In this document: positions 1 to 7,696 of the stretch, piece by piece
How the letters are laid out: every line of letters begins with the position of its first letter
Position numbering within the stretch: position 1 is the first letter of the stretch
Assembly (NCBI GenBank): GCA_005880175.1
Contig: VBJR01000011.1
Coordinates: forward strand, 1-15,539
Length of the DNA: 15,539 bases
Source of the DNA: Chloroflexota bacterium
GTDB lineage: Bacteria; Chloroflexota; Dormibacteria; Dormibacterales; Dormibacteraceae
Direction: 5' to 3'
The notes under the pieces: generated by a model
What the model was told of the DNA's origin: nothing
Seen by the model: only the letters and a program-made list of their open reading frames with translations
Database searches by the model: none
Program-made: the position numbers and the translations under genes

Positions 1-2
1 GC

Positions 3-989
3 GCGACGCGGCGCTACCTGCCCGGCGCGGGACCCGCCGGACGTGTCGACGAGGACCTGCTGCTGGCGGAGCTGGACCAGCGCTCCGACGCCGGCCCCCG
101 CCTCTTCGGGTTCCCGGCGCAGTCCAACTTCACCGGCACCCAGCACCCGCTGCGCTGGATCGAGCTGGCCAGGGAGCGCGGCTGGGACGTGCTGGTGGAC
201 TGCGCCGCGTTCGTGCCCACCAACCCGCTCGACCTGGACCGGTGGCGCCCGGACTTCGTGCCGCTGTCCTTCTACAAGATGTTCGGCTACCCCACCGGCG
301 TGGGCTGCCTGATCGCGCGCCGGGCCGCGCTGGAACGGCTGCGCCGTCCCTGGTTCGCCGGAGGCACGGTGTGGGCGGTCACGGTGCACGGCGACCGTCA
401 CCTGATGGCCGACGGGGAGGCCGCCTTCGAGGACGGGACCGTCAGCTACGCAGTCCTGCCGGCGGTCGAGATCGGCCTCACCCACCTTCGCGGCATCGGC
501 ATGGAGGTGATCCACGAGCACGTCATGGACCTCACGGGCCGGCTGCTCGCGGCACTGGGCCGGCTCCGCCACACCAGCGGTGGCTCCCTGATCGACCTCT
601 ACGGCGCCGGCGACGTGCACATGCGCGGGGCCACCCTCGCCTTCAACGTGCGCGACCCCGACGGCCGCCTCGTGGACGAGCGGGTCGTGGAGCAGCTGGC
701 GGCCGCGGCCAACATCTCGCTGCGCACCGGCTGCTTCTGCAACCCCGGCGCCGGCGAGGTGTCGTTCGACCTGACGCCGGCCCGGCTGACCGCGACCTTC
801 GCCGGGTCCGGGTGGATGAGCTACGAGGAGTACCTCGGCGCGCTGGGCCTGCAGAACGCCGGCGCGGTCCGTGTGTCGCTCGGCCTGGTGAGCAACGACC
901 GCGACGTGCGGCGCCTGCTGGCGTTCCTGGAGGGCTTTCGCGACCGCCGCCACGACACCGGCCACCTGGGCCCGCGCACACACTGCTGA
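3..989 (+). CDS. Molybdenum-cofactor-sulfurase-like aminotransferase class V enzyme (5' truncated)
   Basis: The reading frame is open from the window edge, so the N-terminus is missing; 328 residues are visible. It looks like a PLP-dependent class-V aminotransferase-fold protein. The motif SFYKMFGYPTGVG holds the probable Schiff-base lysine (visible residue 92). RTGCFCNPGAG (about residues 241-251) closely resembles the cysteine loop of eukaryotic Mo-cofactor sulfurases, where an active-site cysteine carries the persulfide. VDCAAFVPTNPLDL is the usual PLP-ring-binding segment. No MOSC domain follows: the protein stops about 80 residues after the cysteine motif, so it is the sulfurase (NifS-like) half only. 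The likely role is mobilising sulfur from cysteine, but the acceptor cannot be read from the sequence. A generic cysteine desulfurase or another class-V enzyme remains possible. No terminator is evident in the 113 bp downstream. Confidence 0.85.
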   Translation, partial: ATRRYLPGAGPAGRVDEDLLLAELDQRSDAGPRLFGFPAQSNFTGTQHPLRWIELARERGWDVLVDCAAFVPTNPLDLDRWRPDFVPLSFYKMFGYPTGVGCLIARRAALERLRRPWFAGGTVWAVTVHGDRHLMADGEAAFEDGTVSYAVLPAVEIGLTHLRGIGMEVIHEHVMDLTGRLLAALGRLRHTSGGSLIDLYGAGDVHMRGATLAFNVRDPDGRLVDERVVEQLAAAANISLRTGCFCNPGAGEVSFDLTPARLTATFAGSGWMSYEEYLGALGLQNAGAVRVSLGLVSNDRDVRRLLAFLEGFRDRRHDTGHLGPRTHC

Positions 990-1102
990 GCCCGGGCGGC
1001 GCGAGGCCGTCAGGCGACTGGTGAGCGCCGTGCGCGCTGCTGCGGGGACGGCACGTTGACGCACTCGCGGTCGCGATCCGACGGCGGCTCGCCGGTTGCC
1101 GG

Positions 1103-2020
1103 ATGCAGGCGCGCCAAACCATGGTCTGGATGAGCGAACGCGCGCCCGCGCGCCCGCGGCCCTCGACCACGTGGCCCGCGACCGCGCTGCTCCTGACCAT
1201 CGCCGTGGTCCTGGTGGTCCACCCGATGTGGATGCTCCACCACTACGGCGGGAACCACGTCACCACGATGGTCGACGACCTGGTGCCGGTCGCCGCGGCC
1301 ACGCTGGCCGTGGTGCTGACCGCCCGGCGCGCGCGGCTGCCGGCGGACCGCACCACCCGTCTCGGCTGGGCGCTCCTGTCCGCGTCCTGCGCCGGTCTGG
1401 CGGGCGGGCAGGCCATCTACGCGTTCTACGAGCTGGTGCTGGGCATCCATGCCCCGTTCCCGTCGCTCGCGGACATCTGTACGTGGCCGGCACGACGCTG
1501 GGCATCCCGGCCGTGCTCCTGCTCGGCGGCCGGTCCGTGCTGACGTCGCGGATCCGCCTGGTCCTCGACGGCAGCATCGTGGCGCTCGCGGTCCTGCTGG
1601 TGAGCTGGCTGACCGTTCTCCACACGGTGTGGGCGGCGGGCGGCGCGGACTCGTTCACCTTCGCCCTCGGCGTCTACTACCCGGCCGCGGACGTCGTCAC
1701 GGTGGCGGTCGTCCTCTCGACCATCTCCACCGCGAGGCACCTCAACCCGGCGCTGCTGGTGGTCGGCGCCGGCCTGATCTGCTTCTCGTTCAGCGACAGC
1801 GCGTACGCCTACCTCACGGCCGTCGGCGCCTACAGCGGCTCCAACGTGATCGACGTCGGCTGGGTGGCCGGCTACCTGCTGCTCGGGCTCGCCAGCCTCA
1901 TCGGCCGGGACCAGCACACGATCACCGACGCGCGGCTGGCTCGCTGGCAGATCGTCCTGCCGTACGTACCGCTGGCCGTCGCCCTGTCGGTCGTCATCGC
2001 GAACTTCACCGGCAGCACGC
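1103..2020 (+). pseudogene. N-terminal membrane region of an actinobacterial sensor protein, frameshifted and truncated
   Basis: A multi-helix membrane domain is encoded in two frames. From the ATG at 1103 (alternatives at 1121 and 1130; no clear ribosome binding site) the protein runs through several hydrophobic helices to FPSLADIC near 1480. In that frame it ends at a TGA at 1541-1543. The homologous continuation (YVAGTTLGIPAVLLLGG and further helices to VVIANFTGST) lies in the frame read from 1480, as if one base were missing at about 1478-1479. The 'PFPSLADI.Y..' signature and the series of about eight to ten helices match the N-terminal membrane sensor of actinobacterial GGDEF/PAS regulators (family recalled, not searched). 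After NFTGST (about 2015) the membrane domain stops abruptly and the frame changes again into a HAMP-like helix. What remains looks like the N-terminal half of a gene that lost its output domain. Confidence 0.6.
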
Positions 2021-3122
2021 CGATACGAGATCGGCGAGCTGGCCCGGGCGCTCCAGGCCTGGCGGGACGCCTCCGCCGAGCGCGAGATCCTGATCGAGCA
2101 GGCGCCGGTCGGCATCTGCCGGCTCGACGCGGGCAGGCGTCTGCTCGCGGCCAACGCCGGCCTCGCCTCGATGCTCGGCTGCTCGCCCGCCGGGCTCGCC
2201 GGCCGCTCCCTCTTCGAGCTGGTCCACGAGGACGACCGGAGGCCCGTGTCGGACGCGTACGCCGACCTGGGGGCCGGCGCGTCGAGCCGCCTCGAGCTGG
2301 AGCGCCGGCTGTTCCACGGTGACAACACCGTCATCCACGTCTCGATGCTGGGCGCGGTGGTCCGCGACTCCAATGGCCTGCCGGTGAGCTTCATCACGAT
2401 CGTCGAGGACGTGACGGAGCGCCGCCGGGAGGTCGAGCGCGCCGCCCAGATCCAGCGGCAGCTGCTCCCCCGCACGACCCCCCACCTGCGCGGCTACGAG
2501 CTGGCCGGCGCGTGCCTGCCGGCCCGGGACGTGGCCGGCGACTTCTACGACTGGATGGCCGGCGACGACGACTGCCTCGACCTCGTCGTGGCCGACGTGA
2601 TGGGCAAGGGCGTCGGCGCGGGGCTGGTCATGGCGACGCTGCGCGCCGGCCTGCGGACGGCGCCCAGGAGCATCGACCCGGCGGCCCGGGTCCAGAGCGC
2701 GGCCGACACGCTGGTGGGAAGCGACGCCGGGCTGTTCGTCACGCTGTTCTACGCCCGCCTGCAGGAGCATACGGGCCGCCTCAGCTACGTGGACGCCGGC
2801 CACGGGTACGCGGCGATCTGGCGGACCGGCGGCGAGGTGGTGCACCTGCGACAGCGGTCGCTGCCGGTGGGGATCCTGGAGGAGGAGGTGTTCCACGAGG
2901 GCGTGGAGTGGCTGCGCCCGGGCGACACGCTCATCGTCTACAGCGACGGGCTGGTCGAGCGCGGCGACGAGACCATCGAGCTCGGGGCGCTGCTGTCCGG
3001 CCTGGACCGGTCCGCCGCCGCGGCGGCGATGGCGAGCCACTTCATGGGCACCGCCACGACCTCGCCCGCGGACGACGTGACCGTGCTCGTGCTGCGCCGC
3101 CTGGCCGAGGTGGACAGCCGCG
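2021..3122 (+). CDS. PAS-SpoIIE (PP2C-type) serine phosphatase, 5' end lost at a junction
   Basis: From 2021 the frame encodes RYEIGELARALQAWRD, which resembles the second helix of a HAMP domain. A PAS domain follows (about 2090-2430, ending EDVTERRREVE), then a PP2C/SpoIIE phosphatase. The acidic metal-binding motifs are all present: GDFYDW, ADVMGKG, YVDAGHG, VYSDGLVER and ADDVTVLVL. The catalytic domain therefore looks intact. Such proteins dephosphorylate anti-sigma-factor antagonists in partner-switching pathways. Between the last in-frame stop (1847-1849) and 2171 there is no ATG, GTG or TTG. The first possible start (ATG 2171) lies inside the PAS domain and has no ribosome binding site. 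There is also no stop after the phosphatase: the frame stays open to 4333, reading out of frame across the permease remnant. The native gene has thus lost its membrane/HAMP start and its natural end. An intact product is unlikely unless the shifts are sequencing errors. Confidence 0.65.
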
Positions 3123-3179
3123 AGTCGCCACACGGAGCCGGCGCCGCCCCCGTCCTGACGGCGAACGAGCCGGACGGGG

Positions 3180-4193
3180 GGCGCGGCCATCGCGCTGGTC
3201 ACCGCCATCGCGGTCCTCGGGGTGCGCCCCGCCGCGTGGCTGCAGTGGGCCCTGCTCGTCGTCGAGTACGTGGGGATCGGCGCGCTGGCCGTCACGTCCC
3301 TGTGGACCGTCCTGCACGGCGGCGCCCGGTCGGTGCCGTTCAGCTGGAGCTGGTTCTCCTGGCAGACCATGAACGGCTCCACCGGCTTCGTCTCGGGCCT
3401 CCTGGTGGCGGTCTTCATGTACGCCGCGTGGGACAGCGGGATCATGCTGAACGAGGAGACGCGGAACGCCCGGCGCAACCCGGGGACCTCGGTCGTGGCG
3501 TCCGTGATCGGGCTCGCCCTCCTGTACACGTTCCTCGTCTTCGCGCTCCAGGGCGCCGTCCCCACCAGGGACCTGGAGGCGAACGGCAACGCCCTCGCCT
3601 ACATCGCCCAGGTCATCTCGGGCACGGCCCTGGCCCGGTACATGGTGCTGGCCGTCGCGCTGTCCGCCATCGGGTCGGCGCTGGCCGGCATCGTCGCCAC
3701 GGCGCGGCTCGTCCTGGCGATGGGAGCCGACGGGGTGCTGCCGGCCGCCGTCGCGCGGACCCATCCGTCGCTGCGGACCCCCGTCCTGGGCACGGTCGCG
3801 GTCGCGGCCGTCGTCGCGATCGGGGTGGTGCTCGACGCGCTCGGCTCGACCACCGTCCAGGGGTAGTTCACCACTGTGGTGAGCGTGGATGGAGTGCTGT
3901 TCGCCCTCTACTACGCGATGACCGGCCTGGCGACCGCCGTCTACCACCGCGGGCTGGCGGCCCGCGGCCTCCGCGAGGCCGCGCTGTTCGCCGCCCTGCC
4001 CCTGGCCGGGTCGGCGTTCCTGCTGTACGTCGTGTGGGCGTCGGTGCCGGGGCTGGGCGGCTGGACCGGGCGGGACATGCTGACGCTGTACGCCCTGCTG
4101 GCGATCGGAGCGGCGATCCTCCTCGCCACGCGGCTGCGCGCGCCGTCCGACTACTTCACCCGTCCGACCGAGGCGTTTCAGGCGGACGCCTGA
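3180..4193 (+). pseudogene. APC-family amino-acid permease, N-terminal half missing, in-frame TAG
   Basis: From about 3183 the frame encodes the later transmembrane helices of an APC-superfamily amino-acid/polyamine permease. YAAWDSGIMLNEETRNARRNPG-type sequence sits at about 3420-3485 (the 'N-E-E loop' between helices). TARLVLAMGADGVLPA and the adjoining HPSLRTP are at about 3702-3780. Several further hydrophobic helices continue to RPTEAFQADA at 4191. An upstream in-frame TGA at 3156-3158 and the absence of the first four or so helices show that the 5' half is gone. A TAG at 3864-3866 interrupts otherwise collinear sequence (STTVQG, stop, FTTVVSVDGVLFALYY) without a change of frame, so it is a nonsense mutation and not a shift. 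A GTG at 3222 and a GTG at 3876 would allow only fragments. This is a decayed transporter unless the TAG is a base-calling error. Confidence 0.75.
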
Positions 4194-4195
4194 AC

Positions 4196-4209
4196 GGGAC
4201 CGACGTCCC
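4196..4209. promoter_or_regulatory. DosR-box-like palindrome upstream of the response regulator
   Basis: GGGACCGACGTCCC has two perfect inverted pentamers (GGGAC/GTCCC) around four bases. It lies 62-76 bp upstream of the response-regulator start and 2 bp after the permease stop codon. The mycobacterial DosR (DevR) consensus has the same GGGAC-N4-GTCCC core, with AT-rich flanks that are absent here. The regulator encoded just downstream has DevR-like DNA-contact residues, so autoregulation is plausible. The site could also be a 5-6 bp terminator hairpin for the permease. Confidence 0.45.
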
Positions 4210-4271
4210 GGTTCGTCAGGGCCGATCGACTCCGGCATCCGACCCGTCGCCGGAGCGACGATGGTCCTGCA

Positions 4272-4961
4272 ATGCAAGAGACGAGAGACCAGGAACGGCC
4301 CGCCGGTCCGCTCCGCCTGATGCTCGTGGATGACCACGAGGTGGTGCGCGGTGGGCTCCGGGCGATGCTCGAGGCCACCGGCGAGGTCCGGATCGTGGCC
4401 GAGGCCGGCGGGGTCAGGGAGGCCATCGCCGCCGCCGACCGGGCCCGGCCCGACGTGATCATCATGGACGTGCGGCTGGCCGACGGCAGCGGCATCGAGG
4501 CGACCCGCGAGATCCGCGCCCGGCGGCCGGAGACCAGGGTGCTGATGCTGACGTCGTTCGCCGACGACGAGGCGCTGTTCGCGTCCATCATGGCCGGGGC
4601 CAGCGGCTACGTCCTCAAGCAGATCCGCAGCGCCGACCTGGTCCGCGCCATCCGGCAGGTGGGCCACGGGCAGAGCCTGCTCGACCCGGCGGTCACCGCG
4701 ACGGTGCTGGAGCGCCTGCGCAAGGGCAAGCACCTGTTCCGGGACGAGCGCCTGGCCCGGCTCACCGCCCACGAGGAGCGCATCCTCTCGCTGGTCGCGG
4801 AGGGACGGACCAACCGGGAGATCGGGCTCGAGCTCAAGCTGGCCGAGAAGACGATCAAGAACTACGTCTCGACGATCCTCTCCAAGCTGGAGGTCGGCCG
4901 TCGCGCCGAGGCCGCCGCCTACCTGGCCCGCCACACGGGGACGCCTGGCGCGGAGGGCTGA
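4272..4961 (+). CDS. NarL/LuxR-family response regulator, DevR/DosR-like
   Basis: The 229-residue protein has a receiver domain followed by a LuxR-type helix-turn-helix. The acidic pair D20-D21, the phospho-acceptor D66 (IIMDVRLADGSG), T94/S95 (LTSF) and K116 (GYVLKQI) are all present. The DNA-binding domain (about 162-222) contains LAEKTIKNYVSTILSKL, nearly identical to the recognition helix of mycobacterial DevR, including the lysines and asparagine that contact DNA there (K193, K196, N197). The GQSLLDP linker segment is also DevR-like. ATG 4272 gives a normal length for the family, but no good Shine-Dalgarno sequence precedes it; ATG 4320 (MLVDDHEV) is an alternative. The gene converges on a DevS-like kinase ending 36 bp away, its probable partner. 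A GGGAC-N4-GTCCC palindrome upstream suggests autoregulation. It probably activates local stress genes in response to a redox, gas or light signal; the signal is unknown. Confidence 0.92.
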   Translation: MQETRDQERPAGPLRLMLVDDHEVVRGGLRAMLEATGEVRIVAEAGGVREAIAAADRARPDVIIMDVRLADGSGIEATREIRARRPETRVLMLTSFADDEALFASIMAGASGYVLKQIRSADLVRAIRQVGHGQSLLDPAVTATVLERLRKGKHLFRDERLARLTAHEERILSLVAEGRTNREIGLELKLAEKTIKNYVSTILSKLEVGRRAEAAAYLARHTGTPGAEG

Positions 4962-4976
4962 TCGTCGGGGACGATC
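4960..4976. terminator. Candidate bidirectional terminator hairpin between regulator and kinase
   Basis: A perfect 7-bp inverted repeat (GATCGTC, loop GGG, GACGATC) overlaps the regulator stop codon and lies between two convergent genes. No T-tract follows on either strand, so it is a GC-type hairpin at best. Confidence 0.4.
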
Positions 4977-4997
4977 GGCCCTGGCGGGCTGCGCCGC

Positions 4998-6791
4998 CTA
5001 CAGCGGCATGCGCAGCGTCACCGTCGTGCCCTCGCCCGGCACCGACTCGATGTCCAGCGTGCCGCCCATCCCCGCGGCCCGCTCGCGCAGGTTGCGGAGC
5101 CCCCACCCGCCCTCACGGGGCTTGCCGGGGTCGAACCCCTGGCCATCGTCGTCCACCTCCAGGACGGCGGCGCCGGGCTCCGCGTACAGCGACAGCCGGC
5201 ACGTCGTCGCCGCCGCGTGGCGGCCGACGTTGGACAGCGCCTCCCGGGTGATCTGCACGACGTCGGCGGCGCGCGCCGCCAGCCGGGCCGCCAGGGCCTG
5301 GTCGATGTCGACGGCGCAGGCCACGCCGTGCTGCTGCTCCAGCTGCTCGGCGAGCTCCTGCAGCGCCCGCGCCAGGTGGCGGTCCGCGGCCAGTCCCGGG
5401 CGCAGCCCGAAGATGTAGTTGCGCAGGTCGCGGATCACCTCGTCGAGCCGGCCCACGGTCCGCTCCAGGCGCGCGCGCAGCGCCGGATCGGCCGTCACGG
5501 TGGCCAGGCCCTGCAGGGCCATGCCCTCCGCGAACAGCGCCTGGATCGCGCCGTCGTGCAGCTCCCGGCCGATGCGCTCCCGGTCCTCCAGCACGGCGAC
5601 CCGCTCGAGCTCCTCGCGCACCCGCGTGTAGTCGATCGCCACGACCGCCTGGGCGGCGAAGAGGCCCAGCAGCTCACGATCGCCGTCGGTGAACCGGCGC
5701 CCGCCGGGCGCGCCGCTCACCGACAGGCTGCCGATCGCGCGGCCGCCCGAGGCGAGGAGCACGACCAGCGCGCCGTCGAGCAGGATGGGCTGGCGCTCGG
5801 TGAGGGCCTGGGCCGTCGCCGAACCGGCGACGGGGACATGTTGACCGACCAGTGCATCAGCGCCCGGTCCGTCGGTGGCCGCGATCGTCAGCGTCTCCTG
5901 CTCGGGTTCGAGCAGCCCGATCGTGCTCGCCCCCGCCTCGACGAGCTCCCGCGCCCGGCGGACGATCAGTCCGAGCAGCTCCTGCTCCGCGTGCCCCTCC
6001 AGTGCCGCCTGCGCGATCTCGACGACCGCGCGCAGCCGGTCGTCCTGCCGCTTGCGCTCGGTCACGTCCCTGGCGATCTTCGCGAACCCGAGCAGCTTGC
6101 CAGTGGAGTCGCGGATCGCCGTGATCACGACGTTGGCCCAGTAGCGGGAGTCGTCCTTGCGGACGCGCCAGCCCTCCTCCTCATAGCGGCCGGCCTCGCC
6201 GGCGACCGCCAGCTCGCGGGCCGGCTTGCCGGCGGCCTGGTCCTCGGGCGTGTAGAAGATCGAGAAGTGGCGGCCGAGGATCTCGCCGGCGGCGAAGCCG
6301 TTGAGGCGCATCGCGCCGGGGCTCCAGGACCGGACGCGGCCGAAGGGGTCGAGCATGAGGATCGCGTAGTCGCGGACGCCCTCGACCACGAGGCGGAAGC
6401 TCTCCTGGGCCCGGACCAGCTCCTCCTCCGCTCGCTTCCGCGCCGTGATGTCCCGCACCGAGGCCACCACCTGGACGCCCTGGTCGGTGACCACGGGGCT
6501 CAGAGCGATGTCGGCCGGGAACTCGCTGCCGTCGCGGCGCCGGAACCGGATGTCGAGGTGCGTGCCCATCGTGCGCACGGTGGGCGCTCGCTGGTACGCG
6601 GCCCGGTGGCCCAGGTGTGACTGGCGCAGGCCCTCCGGCACCAGCTCCTCGACGGCCATGCCGATGAGCTCGTCCCGCGAGTATCCCGACAGCTCTTCGG
6701 CGCGGCCGTTGACACGGACCACCCGGCCGCTGGCAGCCACCACGACGACCGCGTCTGGCATCGCGTCCAGCAGCTGCTCGAGGGCGCCCAT
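4998..6791 (-). CDS. PAS-PAS-GAF sensor histidine kinase (HisKA_3/NarX-DevS type)
   Basis: This is a 597-residue soluble kinase with no membrane helix. PAS 1 spans about residues 5-120 (ending VASVRDITARKR), PAS 2 about 130-247 (ending IARDVTERKR) and GAF about 255-392. The HisKA_3 dimerisation domain has H412 as phospho-acceptor (DRERIGRELHDGAIQALF). The HATPase domain has the N-box at N521 (REALSNVGRHA), the DDDGQGFD box near 547-554 and GWGLRNLRERA at 562-572. The HisKA_3 and ATPase segments strongly resemble mycobacterial DevS, but PAS domains replace the DevS haem GAF. Neither PAS shows the FixL haem-histidine context. The GAF looks about 20 residues short between PILLDG and ALVVLL. ATG 6791 is chosen because PAS 1 begins directly after it and GGTGGAG abuts it. 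GTG at 6797 or 6815 is possible, the latter near-leaderless below a TATGAT element. Probable partner: the convergent regulator at 4272-4961. Confidence 0.9.
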   Translation of the reverse strand: MGALEQLLDAMPDAVVVVAASGRVVRVNGRAEELSGYSRDELIGMAVEELVPEGLRQSHLGHRAAYQRAPTVRTMGTHLDIRFRRRDGSEFPADIALSPVVTDQGVQVVASVRDITARKRAEEELVRAQESFRLVVEGVRDYAILMLDPFGRVRSWSPGAMRLNGFAAGEILGRHFSIFYTPEDQAAGKPARELAVAGEAGRYEEEGWRVRKDDSRYWANVVITAIRDSTGKLLGFAKIARDVTERKRQDDRLRAVVEIAQAALEGHAEQELLGLIVRRARELVEAGASTIGLLEPEQETLTIAATDGPGADALVGQHVPVAGSATAQALTERQPILLDGALVVLLASGGRAIGSLSVSGAPGGRRFTDGDRELLGLFAAQAVVAIDYTRVREELERVAVLEDRERIGRELHDGAIQALFAEGMALQGLATVTADPALRARLERTVGRLDEVIRDLRNYIFGLRPGLAADRHLARALQELAEQLEQQHGVACAVDIDQALAARLAARAADVVQITREALSNVGRHAAATTCRLSLYAEPGAAVLEVDDDGQGFDPGKPREGGWGLRNLRERAAGMGGTLDIESVPGEGTTVTLRMPL

Positions 6792-6824
6792 CTCCACCGG
6801 TCGGGTCGAGTCCACGCTGCGCCG

Positions 6825-6830
6825 ATCATA
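6825..6830 (-). promoter_or_regulatory. Candidate -10 element for the kinase gene
   Basis: On the minus strand the sequence reads TATGAT inside a rare AT-rich patch (plus strand 6822-6836, CCGAT-CATAA-ATCGG, itself a 5-bp inverted repeat). It is 33 bp upstream of the ATG at 6791 and 9 bp upstream of the GTG at 6815. No convincing -35 hexamer was found 16-18 bp upstream. Confidence 0.25.
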
Positions 6831-6890
6831 AATCGGACACGCGAGCTCATCCCGGTTTGCCGAACAGGGCCGGGCGGCCCCGGGGCGCAG

Positions 6891-6904
6891 GGGACGTCGG
6901 CCCT
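6891..6904. promoter_or_regulatory. Second DosR-box-like site in the divergent kinase/membrane-protein region
   Basis: GGGACGTCGGCCCT read on the minus strand is AGGGCCGACGTCCC. It shares the ten bases CCGACGTCCC with the perfect palindrome upstream of the response regulator (4196-4209). It lies between the kinase (start 6791, -) and the small membrane protein (start 7014, +), where one bound regulator could serve both promoters. One half-site is imperfect. Confidence 0.35.
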
Positions 6905-7013
6905 CCTGGTCCCGGGCCGGGCGGCTGTCGCTCCGAGCCCGTGCAGCCGCTTGACTGGAGCCAGAGAGGGAGCCCGCACAGGGCGGCTCCGCACAACGCA
7001 AGGAGGACGTCAA

Positions 7014-7586
7014 GTGACCAGGGGACTTCGCTGGAGGATCGTCAGCCTCCAGATCATCGTCGTGCTCGTGCTCGGCTTCTGCGCCGGCTTCGCCTTCTGG
7101 GGCAACGGCTTCATCAACGGCATGGTCCACGACCAGCTCGCCTCCCAGAAGATCTCCTTCCCGCCCGCCAGCGAGATCAGGGCCGGCGGCGCCCTCGACC
7201 CGGCCGAGTTCCCCGCCGAGATCCGCAACTACGCCGGTCAGCAGGTCGACAACGGCGACAAGGCTCGCGTCTACGCCAACGACTTCATCGGCATCCACCT
7301 CGAGAAGGTCGCCAACGGCCAGACCTACTCGCAGGTCAGCGCCGCCTCCCAGGCCGACCCCAAGAACACCGCCCTCCAGAACCAGGCCAACACCCTGTTC
7401 AAGGGCGAGACCCTGCGCGGTCTGCTCCTGTACGCCTGGGGCTGGTCGCAGGTGGCCCTGTACCTGCTCTACGCCGCCATCGGCCTGACCGTGGCCGCGA
7501 TCGTGGTCCTCGCCACCCTGGCGTTCGAGGTCCTGGTGGCCCCCCGCACGGCCCGGGCCACCCGGCCCCAGCCCGTCCCCGCGTGA
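7014..7586 (+). CDS. Two-helix membrane protein of unknown function
   Basis: The 190-residue protein starts at GTG 7014, seven bases after a strong AAGGAGG (7000-7006). Helix 1 is about residues 9-29 (IVSLQIIVVLVLGFCAGFAF) and helix 2 about 145-174 (the Q-V-A-L-Y to F-E-V-L-V region). Between them lies a predicted extracytoplasmic domain of about 110 residues with FPPASEI, GGALDPAEFPAEIR, YAGQQVDNGDKARVYANDFI and NGQTYSQVSAAS. It contains only one cysteine (residue 23, in the first helix) and no haem or zinc motif, so the outer domain shows no obvious catalytic signature. Similar proteins are, from memory, widespread in actinobacteria as 'hypothetical' or misnamed 'LigA'. It stands alone between a divergent kinase and a stress-protein operon and ends in a strong hairpin. 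A role in envelope stress under the adjacent two-component system is inferred from position only. Confidence 0.85.
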   Translation: MTRGLRWRIVSLQIIVVLVLGFCAGFAFWGNGFINGMVHDQLASQKISFPPASEIRAGGALDPAEFPAEIRNYAGQQVDNGDKARVYANDFIGIHLEKVANGQTYSQVSAASQADPKNTALQNQANTLFKGETLRGLLLYAWGWSQVALYLLYAAIGLTVAAIVVLATLAFEVLVAPRTARATRPQPVPA

Positions 7587-7599
7587 TCACCACTCCACT

Positions 7600-7640
7600 G
7601 GACGAAGCGGCTCCGGCGGTCTCCGCCGGAGCCTTCGTCC
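7600..7640 (+). terminator. Long GC-rich hairpin after the membrane-protein gene
   Basis: Arms GGACGAA + GGCTCCGGCGG and CCGCCGGAGCC + TTCGTCC form an 18-bp stem with a two-base (GC) bulge on the left arm and a three-base loop. It begins 13 bp after the stop codon at 7586. No T-tract follows, as is common in high-GC actinobacteria. It separates this gene from the universal-stress-protein operon. Confidence 0.65.
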
Positions 7641-7696
7641 ACGCCGGGACGCGAGGCGGGGTGTTCGCGCCGACGCTGAGGCCAGAGGAGAACGAG

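Noticed and set aside
3042..4934. A 630-codon minus-strand open frame antisense to the permease and response regulator
   Set aside because: It is a compositional shadow with Gly/Arg/Asp-rich sequence and no domain; the + strand genes explain the region.
6951..6980. TTGACT (6951-6956) as a -35 element for the membrane-protein gene
   Set aside because: No acceptable -10 hexamer lies 16-18 bp downstream, so no promoter is called.
6792..7298. N-terminal extension of the histidine kinase up to 7298
   Set aside because: The extra residues are low-complexity, overlap the well-supported divergent gene at 7014 and precede a PAS domain that starts right after ATG 6791.
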